Assembly (NCBI GenBank): GCA_039920165.1
Contig: JBDSEG010000080.1
Location: 1 to 17,297 of the forward strand
Source of the DNA: JBDSEG01 sp039920165
Lineage (GTDB): Bacteria > Pseudomonadota > Gammaproteobacteria > Burkholderiales > Burkholderiaceae_C
Length of the DNA stretch: 17,297 bases
Direction: 5' to 3'
The notes below the pieces were generated by a model. It did not search any database, was not told the DNA's origin, and saw only the letters and a list, made by a program, of their open reading frames with translations. Shown here piece by piece: positions 8,248-15,481 of the stretch (position 1 is its first letter; the number at the start of each line of letters is the position of its first letter). Made by a program: the position numbers and the translations under genes.

Positions 8248-9704
8248 CGAGGGCCTTCCGCCGGGCCGTTCCGGGGTGGCACGTCGGCTGCCGGATCGTG
8301 CCAGCCCCCGTCGTGGGCCGTCAGCGCTGCGGCCTCGGCGGGGCCCCAGCTTCCCGGTTCGTACGCCAGCGCGGCGCCATGCTCGCCCAATACCGGCTCG
8401 ACCACGGTCCAGGCCGCCATCACCGCGTCCTCGTCGGTGAAGAGCGCGCCGTCGCCGGCCATCGCGTCGCCGAGCAGGCGCTCGTAGGTCGACATCGTGC
8501 TCGGCTCGTCTTCGCCCAGGTACAGCTCGCGCTGGACGCCGACGAACTCCTTGCCCGGGCGCTTGACGCGCGCCGCCAGCGCGATGCTGGCCTCGGGCTG
8601 CAGGCGGAAGCGAACGTAGTTGGCGCGGCCGCCGGTGGGCCCGGAATCGTCGAACAACTGCTGCGGCGGCGGCTGCAACTGCACCTGCACTTCGACCACC
8701 GAAGCCGGAAGCCTCTTGCCGGCGCGCAAATACCAGGGCACCCCGGCCCAGCGCCACGAGTCGATGAACAGGCGCAGCGCGCAGAAGGTCTCCACGTCGG
8801 AGTCGCTCGCGACCCCCTTTTCGTCCCGGTAGCCGATGTACTGGCCACGCACCAGATCGGCGGGCTTCAGCGGCAGCATCGCACGCAGCACGCCGGCCTT
8901 GGCGCTGTGCACGGCCTCGAAGCTCTGAAACGCCGGCGGCTCCATCGCCAGCAGCGCGACGATCTGGAACAGGTGGTTTTCGACCACATCGCGCAGGCAG
9001 CCTGCACTTTCGTAGAAGGCGCCGCGCGTGCCGACCCCGAAGTCCTCGGCCAGCGTCACCTGCACGCTGGCGACGTGGTGGCGGTTCCATACCGGTTCGA
9101 GGAACGAGTTCGCGAAGCGGAAGTAGAGGATGTTCATGATCGCTTCCTTCCCCAGGTAGTGGTCGATGCGGAAGATCGACGACTCGGGGAATACCGCCTG
9201 CGTCACCGCGTTCAGCTCGCGTGCCGATTCGAGGTCGCGGCCGAACGGCTTCTCGACGATGACGCGCGCGTCCTGCGCCAGGCCGATTCGACCCAGGCTC
9301 TGGATCACGGTGGCGAACAGCGACGGCGGAATGGCGAGATAGAACGCCGGCCGCTTTGCGCCGCCCAGCGCGGCCTTCAATGCGTTGAAGGTGGCGGCGT
9401 CGTTGTAGTCGCCGCTGACGTAGTTCAGCAGCGCCAGCAGGCGGTCGAACGCACCGGGGTCGTCGATGCCGCCTTCATGCCCTTCGTGCAGCAGGCTGTC
9501 GCGCACGTGACCGTGCCATTCGTCGACGCCCCACTTCGACGACGCGACGCCGATCACCGGCACCGTCAGATGGCCCTTCTTCACCATCGCATAAAGCGCC
9601 GGGAAGATCTTCTTGCGGGCAAGGTCGCCGCTGAAGCCGAAGATCACGAGGGCGCCCGATTGCGGCCGCCCAGCGGTTGGCCCGGTACGTGCCGCAACGC
9701 TCAT
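8244..9704 (-). CDS. zwf: Glucose-6-phosphate 1-dehydrogenase
   Basis: The product has 486 residues, full length for bacterial Zwf, which oxidises glucose 6-phosphate to 6-phosphogluconolactone with NAD(P). The nucleotide-binding motif GFSGDLARKK is at residues 23-32, EKPFGRDL at 151-158, the substrate signature RIDHYLGKE at 179-187, and the likely catalytic histidine is His244 in RDVVENHLFQ. The C-terminal alpha+beta domain is complete. The ATG at 9704 overlaps the gnd stop as ATGA and follows GGAAG at 7 nt spacing; the stop overlaps the HAD start in the same way. The gene order gnd-zwf is followed by a HAD gene where many operons carry pgl. Cofactor preference (NADP or both) cannot be fixed by reading the sequence alone. 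Confidence 0.97.
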   Translation of the reverse strand: MSVAARTGPTAGRPQSGALVIFGFSGDLARKKIFPALYAMVKKGHLTVPVIGVASSKWGVDEWHGHVRDSLLHEGHEGGIDDPGAFDRLLALLNYVSGDYNDAATFNALKAALGGAKRPAFYLAIPPSLFATVIQSLGRIGLAQDARVIVEKPFGRDLESARELNAVTQAVFPESSIFRIDHYLGKEAIMNILYFRFANSFLEPVWNRHHVASVQVTLAEDFGVGTRGAFYESAGCLRDVVENHLFQIVALLAMEPPAFQSFEAVHSAKAGVLRAMLPLKPADLVRGQYIGYRDEKGVASDSDVETFCALRLFIDSWRWAGVPWYLRAGKRLPASVVEVQVQLQPPPQQLFDDSGPTGGRANYVRFRLQPEASIALAARVKRPGKEFVGVQRELYLGEDEPSTMSTYERLLGDAMAGDGALFTDEDAVMAAWTVVEPVLGEHGAALAYEPGSWGPAEAAALTAHDGGWHDPAADVPPRNGPAEGPR

Positions 9705-10753
9705 CGTGCGTCTTCCGCAGGCTTCTCGACATGGCCACCGAAGGCGTGTCGCATGGCCGACAGAACCTGGTTGGCGAAGCCTGCCTCGCCGCGCGACGCG
9801 AAGCGTTCGTACAAGGCGGCGCTGAGCACCGGCGTCGGCACCGCTTCGTCGATCGCCGCTTGCAGCGTCCAGCGGCCTTCACCCGAATCGGATACGCGGC
9901 CGTCGTAGGCTTCGAGCTGCGGGTCCTTCAGCAGCGCACCGGCAGTGAGGTCGAGCAGCCACGAGCCGATCACGCTGCCGCGGCGCCAGACCTCGGCGAC
10001 TTCGGCCAGGTTCATCTCGTAGCGGTAGAACTCGGGGTCGCGCAGCGGCGTGGTCTCGGCGTCGCTGGCTTGCGGGCGCAGCCCGACGTTGGCGTTGCGC
10101 AGGATATTCAGTCCCTCGGCATAGGCCGCCATTACGCCGTATTCGATGCCGTTGTGGATCATCTTGACGAAGTGGCCCGCGCCCGACGGACCGCAATGCA
10201 GAAATCCCTCTTCGGCCGGTGCAACCGCGCCGCTGCGTCCGGGCGTACGCGATACCGTGCCGACACCCGGCGCCAGGGCCGAAAAGATGGGTTGCAGATG
10301 GCGCATGATGGCGTCCTCGCCGCCGATCATCAGGCAGTAGCCGCGTTCTTCGCCGGCAACTCCGCCGCTGGTGCCGACGTCGACGTAGTGCACGCCGGCC
10401 TCGCGCAGGTGCTTGGCACGGAGCACGTCGTCGCGGTAGAACGAGTTGCCGCCGTCGACGACGATGTCGCCGTCTTGCAGATGCGGCGCCAGCGCCGCGA
10501 GTTCCGTGTCGACGATGGCCGCCGGCACCATCAGCCAGATCGCACGCGGCCGCGCCAGCTTGGCGACGAAATCCTCGATCGATGCAGCCCCGACGGCACC
10601 ATCGGCTTGCAGAGCGACCACCGCCTCGGGCCGCGTATCGTGGACCACGCAGGTGTGTCCCTTCTTCATCAGGCGTCGCACCATGCTGGCGCCCATGCGG
10701 CCGAGTCCGATCATTCCGAGTTGCATGGTTCGATCCAGGTTGGTTGTCGCCAT
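9701..10753 (-). CDS. gnd: 6-phosphogluconate dehydrogenase, decarboxylating, short (YqeC/GntZ-like) form
   Basis: The product has 350 residues, clearly shorter than the roughly 470-residue classical Gnd, and fits the short form often linked to NAD use. It converts 6-phosphogluconate to ribulose 5-phosphate and CO2. The Rossmann motif GLGRMG is at 16-21; Asp39 at the end of the second strand (VVHDTRPE) suggests NAD rather than NADP preference, though Arg41 keeps this open. The substrate motifs are VDVGTSGGVAGEERGYCLMIGG (124-145) and GAGHFVKMIHNGIEYG (191-206), with the expected catalytic Lys197 and Glu204. The ATG at 10753 overlaps the GH94 stop by one base (TGATG). A second ATG at 10726 (MQLGMIGLGRMG) matches the usual N terminus of the family and may be the true start; the first nine residues are not conserved in the family as I know it. 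Confidence 0.95.
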   Translation of the reverse strand: MATTNLDRTMQLGMIGLGRMGASMVRRLMKKGHTCVVHDTRPEAVVALQADGAVGAASIEDFVAKLARPRAIWLMVPAAIVDTELAALAPHLQDGDIVVDGGNSFYRDDVLRAKHLREAGVHYVDVGTSGGVAGEERGYCLMIGGEDAIMRHLQPIFSALAPGVGTVSRTPGRSGAVAPAEEGFLHCGPSGAGHFVKMIHNGIEYGVMAAYAEGLNILRNANVGLRPQASDAETTPLRDPEFYRYEMNLAEVAEVWRRGSVIGSWLLDLTAGALLKDPQLEAYDGRVSDSGEGRWTLQAAIDEAVPTPVLSAALYERFASRGEAGFANQVLSAMRHAFGGHVEKPAEDAR

Positions 10754-13700
10754 CAGTGCCGGCGTGCCACATTGACCAGCACCACGTGGGCGCCGCCGTC
10801 GTCGATCAGCGTCAATGAGTCGCCAGCGGTCTCGACGCCGTCGGCGACGACGCTCGCCGCAAGGCCTGCTGCCGCTTCACGGCAGGTGATCGCGAAGGTC
10901 GATGTGCCGTGGCGATAGCTGACATCGAAGGTCGTCCACATTTTTGGTACGAGCGGGCACACGCGCAATTGGTTCCCGCTTCGTCGCACACCGAGCAAGG
11001 ACTCGATGAGAAGCTGGTACATCCAGCCGGCCGACCCGGTGTACCAGGTCCAGCCGCCGCGCCCGGCGTGAGGTGCGAAGGCGTAGACGTCGCCAGCGAT
11101 GACATAGGGCTCGACCTGGTAGGTTGCGACCTGCCCGGCATCGCCCGCGTGGCGCATCGGGTTCAAGAGGGAAAACAAGTCCCACGCGCGATCGGCATCG
11201 CCGAGCGCCGCGAAGGCCATCGCTGCCCACACCGCGGCGTGCGTGTACTGGCCGCCGTTCTCGCGCACTCCCGGAACGTAGCCCTGGATATAGCCGGGCG
11301 ACGGCTTGCTGGTGTCGAATGGCGGGTCGAGCAACTGCACCAGGCGCGTATCGCGGTGGACCAGCCGCTCGTCGAGCGATGCCATCGCGCGCCGTGCACG
11401 ATCGGCCGGCGCTGCACCCGACAGCACCGACCAGCTCTGCGCGATCGAATCGATCTGGCATTCGGCGTTGGCCGCCGACCCGAGCACCGTGCCGTCGTCG
11501 AACCAGGCGCGCCGGTACCAGGCGCCGTCCCAGGCCGAGGACTCGATGCCCGTGCGCAAGCGATCCGCCTCGGCGTCGCAGCGCGCGGCGAAGTCGGCGT
11601 CGCCATGGGCGCGCGCGATCGGTGCAAAGCGCTTGAGCACCGTGACCAGGAAAAACGCCATCCACACACTCTCGCCCTGGCCGCCGGCACCCACCAGATT
11701 CATGCCGTCGTTCCAGTCGCCACCCGCCATCAACGGCAGGCCGTGTGCGCCGAAATGCAGGCTTCGGCGGATCGCCAGCACGCCGTGTTCGTAGAGACTC
11801 GCCTCTTCGTCCGACACCTTGGGCAATTCGTAGTTCGATGCCTCGCCATCCTTCAGCGGCCGACTGTCGAGGAAGGGACAAGCCACGTCGAGAACGCCGC
11901 AGTCGCCCGTGACCTCGACGTAGCGACAGGTGGCGAGCGGCAACCACAGGAAGTCGTCGGCGCAGCGGGTACGGACGCCCTTGCCCGAAGGCGGATGCCA
12001 CCAGTGCTGCACATCGCCTTCGACGAACTGGCGCGCGGCGGCACGCAGCAGGTGATCGCGCACGAGCGCCGGAGCAGCGTGGACCAGCGCCATCACATCC
12101 TGCAACTGGTCGCGAAAGCCGAATGCGCCGCTGGACTGATAGAAGGCCGTGCGGCCCCACAGACGCGACGCGATCACCTGGTACAGCAACCAGCCGTTGG
12201 CGAGCACGTTAAGCGTCGCGTCGGGCGTGTGCACCTGCACCGCGCCCAGGGTGTCTTGCCAGAAGGCGTGCACGGCTTGCAAGGCCTCGTGCGCGGCACC
12301 CGGGCACCGGCTTCGGCGCACGCGGTCGCGCGTCTCGTCCAAGGTGTGGCCGGCGCCGAGCCTGAACACCACGACGTGCTCCTGTCCCGGCGCCAGAACC
12401 ACAGCGACCCGCAAAGCCGCGCAAGGGTCGAGCGCCGCGCCGACACGGCCTGACCAGGCCGCCTGCGCGAGCGCGTCGGGCGCAGCCAGTGTTCCCGTCG
12501 GGCCGAAGAAGTCGGCGCGGTCGCCGCAGACCTCGGCCGCGAATTCATCGGTGCCGTCCTCGGTTCCCTTGTCCACATCGAAGAACGCGATGCGGCCGGC
12601 GAAATCGGTGTTGTAGGCGTTGCGCGCGAACAAGGCGCCGGTGGTCGCGTCCCGTTCGGTCACCACGTGCATCAGCGTCTTCTCGCGTTCGTCGCCGAGC
12701 ACCCACTCGAGATACCCCGTGACGGACAGGCGTCGCGGCCGGTCGCTGCGGTTGCGCAGCGAGAGCACCGAGAATTTGACCGCCTCGCCGATGGCGACGA
12801 AGACACGCAGGTCGGATTCGATGCCGTCCTCGGTGTGCTCGAAGACGCTGTAGCCGAAGCCGTGGCGCGCCACATACGGCCCGGCGCTGCGCGTGGGCAG
12901 CAGCGTGGGCGACCAGCAGCGCCCGCTCTCGTCGTCGCGGATATAGAGTGCCTCGGTGTTGGCGTCGGCGACCGGGTCGTTCGACCAGGGGGTGAGGCGG
13001 TATTCGTGCGCGTTCGCGGCCCAGGTCGTCGCGCTGCCGCTTTCCGACACCAGCGTGCCGAAGCCGGGGTTGGCGATGACGTTGACCCACGGCGCCGGCG
13101 TCATGCGCTGCGCCGATGTCGTGATGAAGTATTCGCGGCCATCCGGGCTGAATCCGCCGAAGCCGTTGAAGGCCAGCAGGTCGTCGCCGGACGGCACGTT
13201 CGCTGCGGTCGGTACCATTCGGCGGAGCGCGGCCGCGTCGGCCTTGTCGACGATGGCGGCGGCACGCGGCGCGACCTGTGCTTCCAGGGTCGCGGCCCCG
13301 TCGCCGATCACCAGCCGCGCGACGCTGCGCAGCAGGATGCGGTCACCGTCGTCGAGCTTGTCATCGTCGAGGACGAAGACGCCGTCGACTTTGTCGCCAG
13401 CGACACCGCTGTCGACACCCAGGCCCGCGCTCACGAGCGCCTTCACCCGCTCGAACAGTGCGCTCGCGCAGACCACCACGAGATCGCTGCGGATGCCGAA
13501 AGCAAGGCAGTAGAAATGCGCCTGCAGCATCCGCCGGATCAGTACCAGCCGCCCCGGACCGGTCAGCACCAGCAGCGCGACCGGCCAATCGCCCGAGATG
13601 CCGAATCCCCACAGCGCGGACTGCCCGCGCCGGTTCTGCGCGATGGTTGCGGCGTCGGCACGGCACGCGCCGTCGGCATAGACGATGGCCGCCGCCATGC

Positions 13701-14601
13701 GCACGTAGATGGCGGCGTCGGCGTCGCTGGCGTGCAGGCGTCGCAGGGTACGTTCCCGGTACGCGCTGGCGTGCTCGACGATGGCGTTGGCGGCGGCTTC
13801 GCTTCGATGCCGCCGCGCCAGAGCCTCGCACTCGGCGCGTGATGGCGCGACGCCGGTGAACCAGTCGATCGTGATCGATGCGCCGGCGGCGAGCGTCACC
13901 GGCACGCGGATGGCGGTCACGGCGTCGAGCACCGGCCCGGCGCTGCCCGACAGCGACCCGCCGTCCTCCAGCGCTTGCGGGTCGGCCGTGCTGCGTCCCC
14001 GCCCGATGAAGCGCTTGCGGTCGGTCTCGAACGACAGGGGGCCGACAGTCTGGCCGCGAACCTGTGAACTGTGGAACAGCCAGGGTGTCGGATCGGTGGG
14101 GGTGCTCGGGCGGCGGGTGGCGAAGATCGTCTGCCTCTGCGCGTCGATCGACGTCTGGACGAACAGCTTGCTGAAGGCCGGGTGCGCGGCATCGGAGGCG
14201 GCCGCTGCCAGCACGACCTCGGCATAGCTGGTCGCGCTGAGCGTGCGGCGGCCTGCGCCGAGATTGGTGATCACGACGCGGCGCAATTCGACGGCGGCGT
14301 CGCGCGAGACCGCGATCTCGGTGCGTGTCTCAATACCGTCGTCGACGCGCGTGAAGCTCGCGCGCCCGCCGTCGAAGCGGCCTTCGGTCCGTTCGGCGCT
14401 GCGCAGCGCTGGCTGGGGCGTCGTCGACCAGACGGCGGCGCTGGCCTCGTCGCGCAGGTAGCAGAAGCTGCCCCAGGGATCGCGACTCGAATCTTCGTGC
14501 CAACGCGTGACCGCGATGTCGTTCCAGCGGCTGAAGCCGCCGCCGGCCGCCGTGACCAGAACGTGATAGCTGCCATTGGAAAGGAGTTGGACTTCGGGCA
14601 T
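10753..14601 (-). CDS. GH94 glycoside phosphorylase (NdvB C-terminal-like; candidate 1,2-beta-oligoglucan phosphorylase)
   Basis: The product has 1282 residues and resembles the C-terminal part of cyclic beta-1,2-glucan synthase. Residues 1-290 form a first GT36/GH94 beta-sandwich (LLSNGSYHVLVTAAGGGFSRW, AVTRWHED, DAAHPAFSKLFVQ). Residues 290-480 form the linker region with GQSALWGFGISGDWPV. Residues 480-790 form a second sandwich (NGFGGFSPDGREY, WVNVIANPGFGTLVSESGS, LTPWSNDPV). Residues 795-1230 are the (alpha/alpha)6 catalytic domain, with GAFGFRDQLQDVMAL (825-839), FVEGDVQHWWHPP, GGDWNDGMN (960-968; Asp965 the likely general acid), RENGGQYTHAA and GGWTWYTGSAGWMYQ. There is no GT84 synthase domain, transmembrane segment or signal peptide, so it should be cytoplasmic and degradative or reversible rather than polymerising: beta-glucan plus Pi to alpha-glucose 1-phosphate. 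The ATG at 14601 matches the domain start; a TTG at 14670 lies inside the FNR-like box and is less likely. It is the first gene of the operon. Beta-1,2 linkage is inferred; other GH94 specificities are possible. Confidence 0.93.
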   Translation of the reverse strand: MPEVQLLSNGSYHVLVTAAGGGFSRWNDIAVTRWHEDSSRDPWGSFCYLRDEASAAVWSTTPQPALRSAERTEGRFDGGRASFTRVDDGIETRTEIAVSRDAAVELRRVVITNLGAGRRTLSATSYAEVVLAAAASDAAHPAFSKLFVQTSIDAQRQTIFATRRPSTPTDPTPWLFHSSQVRGQTVGPLSFETDRKRFIGRGRSTADPQALEDGGSLSGSAGPVLDAVTAIRVPVTLAAGASITIDWFTGVAPSRAECEALARRHRSEAAANAIVEHASAYRERTLRRLHASDADAAIYVRMAAAIVYADGACRADAATIAQNRRGQSALWGFGISGDWPVALLVLTGPGRLVLIRRMLQAHFYCLAFGIRSDLVVVCASALFERVKALVSAGLGVDSGVAGDKVDGVFVLDDDKLDDGDRILLRSVARLVIGDGAATLEAQVAPRAAAIVDKADAAALRRMVPTAANVPSGDDLLAFNGFGGFSPDGREYFITTSAQRMTPAPWVNVIANPGFGTLVSESGSATTWAANAHEYRLTPWSNDPVADANTEALYIRDDESGRCWSPTLLPTRSAGPYVARHGFGYSVFEHTEDGIESDLRVFVAIGEAVKFSVLSLRNRSDRPRRLSVTGYLEWVLGDEREKTLMHVVTERDATTGALFARNAYNTDFAGRIAFFDVDKGTEDGTDEFAAEVCGDRADFFGPTGTLAAPDALAQAAWSGRVGAALDPCAALRVAVVLAPGQEHVVVFRLGAGHTLDETRDRVRRSRCPGAAHEALQAVHAFWQDTLGAVQVHTPDATLNVLANGWLLYQVIASRLWGRTAFYQSSGAFGFRDQLQDVMALVHAAPALVRDHLLRAAARQFVEGDVQHWWHPPSGKGVRTRCADDFLWLPLATCRYVEVTGDCGVLDVACPFLDSRPLKDGEASNYELPKVSDEEASLYEHGVLAIRRSLHFGAHGLPLMAGGDWNDGMNLVGAGGQGESVWMAFFLVTVLKRFAPIARAHGDADFAARCDAEADRLRTGIESSAWDGAWYRRAWFDDGTVLGSAANAECQIDSIAQSWSVLSGAAPADRARRAMASLDERLVHRDTRLVQLLDPPFDTSKPSPGYIQGYVPGVRENGGQYTHAAVWAAMAFAALGDADRAWDLFSLLNPMRHAGDAGQVATYQVEPYVIAGDVYAFAPHAGRGGWTWYTGSAGWMYQLLIESLLGVRRSGNQLRVCPLVPKMWTTFDVSYRHGTSTFAITCREAAAGLAASVVADGVETAGDSLTLIDDGGAHVVLVNVARRH

Positions 14602-14610
14602 GGGGTCAAG

Positions 14611-14616
14611 ACTATC
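14611..14616 (-). promoter_or_regulatory. Weak -10-like element before the GH94 gene
   Basis: The minus strand has GATAGT (4 of 6 matches to TATAAT) just upstream of the GH94 ATG. If it is used, transcription would start within a few bases of the ATG and the FNR-like box would be centred near -60, a spacing used by class I activators. The transcript would then be almost leaderless, which agrees with the lack of a clear Shine-Dalgarno. Six loosely matching bases are weak evidence. Confidence 0.22.
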
Positions 14617-14656
14617 CGCGGCGCAGGTGTGCGGGGCGCGCGAGCCACACAGCGCC

Positions 14657-14670
14657 TTGATCCCCGTCAA
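14657..14670. promoter_or_regulatory. FNR/ANR-type operator candidate
   Basis: The sequence TTGATCCCCGTCAA (TTGACGGGGATCAA on the minus strand) has the TTGA-N6-TCAA core of FNR/ANR/DNR sites and differs from TTGAT-N4-ATCAA at one position. Its centre lies about 62 bp upstream of the GH94 ATG on the minus strand and about 335 bp from the hpf ATG. This fits control of the minus-strand operon best. Members of this regulator family activate low-oxygen genes, which agrees with phosphoketolase fermentation and ribosome hibernation nearby. No regulator gene is in the window, so the assignment rests on the site alone. Confidence 0.5.
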
Positions 14671-14945
14671 TGATCGTGCTCGCGGTGCGTGCCACAGTCA
14701 GTGCGATAGCCACAGACCGGCATCCGCATCGGCCCACACTGGGTCGCAGATCCAGTTCGTCAAGCGCAACGGCACTTCATCGGTCACGGCGACCCCATCA
14801 TCACGGCTCGCTTTGGCGGCGGAAACTCTTGGGCGCTTCACGACTCTCACTTATTCGAGTTGGCGAGGGGTCTCTCCCGCGTTGACTTGACCCTCGCGAG
14901 TGGCTCGACGCAATGCGGCGGGTCGGGGGGTTGCCATGAAGTGCG

Positions 14946-14961
14946 CCGGTGGCGACGCCGG
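14946..14961 (+). other. Short hairpin with GCGA loop in the presumed hpf leader
   Basis: CCGGTG-GCGA-CGCCGG folds into a 6-bp stem with one T-G wobble and a GNRA-type loop, 37 nt upstream of the hpf start. It lacks a T-tract, so it is not a simple terminator. It could affect mRNA stability or translation, or be chance in GC-rich DNA. Confidence 0.25.
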
Positions 14962-14998
14962 ATGAGTTGAACGTTCGAATCAAGCAAGGGACCCCGAG

Positions 14999-15349
14999 AT
15001 GCAGATCCAGATCAACACCGACCACCACATTGACGGCAACGAGGCCTTGTCCGCGCACGTCGAAGCGGTGGTCGCCAGAGCGGTGCGCCATATCGAGGAC
15101 CAACTGACCCGGGTGGAAGTGCATCTGGACGACGAGAATGGCGGCAAGGCCGGCATCGATGACAAGCGCTGCCTGATGGAAGCGCGGCTGAGAAGCCACC
15201 AGCCGGTGGCCGTCAGCCATCACGCCGGCAGCATCCATCAGGCCGTGGACGGCGCCGCTCGCAAGCTGAGAGCGTCGCTCGAAACGCTGCTCGGGCGACG
15301 CGACGACCACCGCCGCCATCCCGCCGATGTCGAGCCGGACCCGGCCTGA
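14999..15349 (+). CDS. hpf: HPF/RaiA-family ribosome hibernation (ribosome-associated inhibitor) protein
   Basis: The product has 116 residues with the beta-alpha-beta-beta-beta-alpha fold of the S30EA/HPF family. The first strand and helix are MQIQINTDHHIDGNEALSAH, followed by LTRVEVHLDDEN, DDKRCLMEARL and QPVAVSHHAGSIHQAVDGAARKL. The protein should bind the 30S decoding centre and stop translation under stress or low energy. It has the length of short HPF/RaiA (E. coli YfiA is about 113 residues) and lacks the C-terminal dimerisation domain of long HPF; the last 17 or so residues are a polar tail. AGGGA (14986-14990 region) lies about 8 nt before the ATG. It is the first gene of the plus-strand unit, 132 nt ahead of the phosphoketolase, suggesting a response to low oxygen or energy. 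HPF versus RaiA activity cannot be separated here. Confidence 0.88.
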   Translation: MQIQINTDHHIDGNEALSAHVEAVVARAVRHIEDQLTRVEVHLDDENGGKAGIDDKRCLMEARLRSHQPVAVSHHAGSIHQAVDGAARKLRASLETLLGRRDDHRRHPADVEPDPA

Positions 15350-15423
15350 TCGGTCATGCGCCTCGGCCCGATCAACGGGTCTTCTAGCAGCCGGGTTCTT
15401 CCTGGTGACCGGTCCGTGATCGG
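15347..15423 (+). other. Three-part inverted repeat between hpf and the phosphoketolase gene
   Basis: TGATCGG occurs at 15347-15353 (overlapping the hpf stop codon) and again at 15417-15423, with one complementary CCGATCA at 15368-15374 between them. The central copy can pair with either flank (loops of 14 or 42 nt), so two exclusive 7-bp hairpins are possible. No T-tract follows. The stems are short and chance is a fair explanation. The rest of the 132-nt spacer (15350-15481) shows no clear promoter and no strong ribosome-binding site. Confidence 0.25.
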
Positions 15424-15481
15424 CAACGCCTGCGCTTGCGGACGGCAAAACTTTGCGACCAACCCGGATCCACCTCTCGCC

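Larger units (their letters stand above)
14602..14998. promoter_or_regulatory. Divergent intergenic region with the control signals of both units
   Basis: These 397 bp separate the GH94 operon (minus) from hpf-xfp (plus) and contain no convincing gene. They hold an FNR-like box near the GH94 side, a weak -10-like element next to the GH94 start, tandem TTGACT/TTGACC -35-like hexamers at 14882-14892 without a good -10 partner, and a short hairpin at 14946-14961 ahead of hpf. Long open frames that cross it on either strand are antiphase extensions of the neighbouring genes. Confidence 0.6.

Noticed and set aside
14670..14692. Sigma-54 promoter on the minus strand (TGGCACG as -24)
   Set aside because: The -24 half is perfect, but the GC of the -12 half is two bases out of register and the rest of TTGCA is missing.
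14901..14916. Sigma-54-like element TGGCTCG...ATGC upstream of hpf
   Set aside because: The GG to GC distance is one base too long and the flanks match poorly.
14967..14983. Second FNR box (TTGA...TCAA) just upstream of hpf
   Set aside because: The half-sites are 9 nt apart instead of 6. The central GAACGTTC palindrome is noted, but no known operator is recognised.
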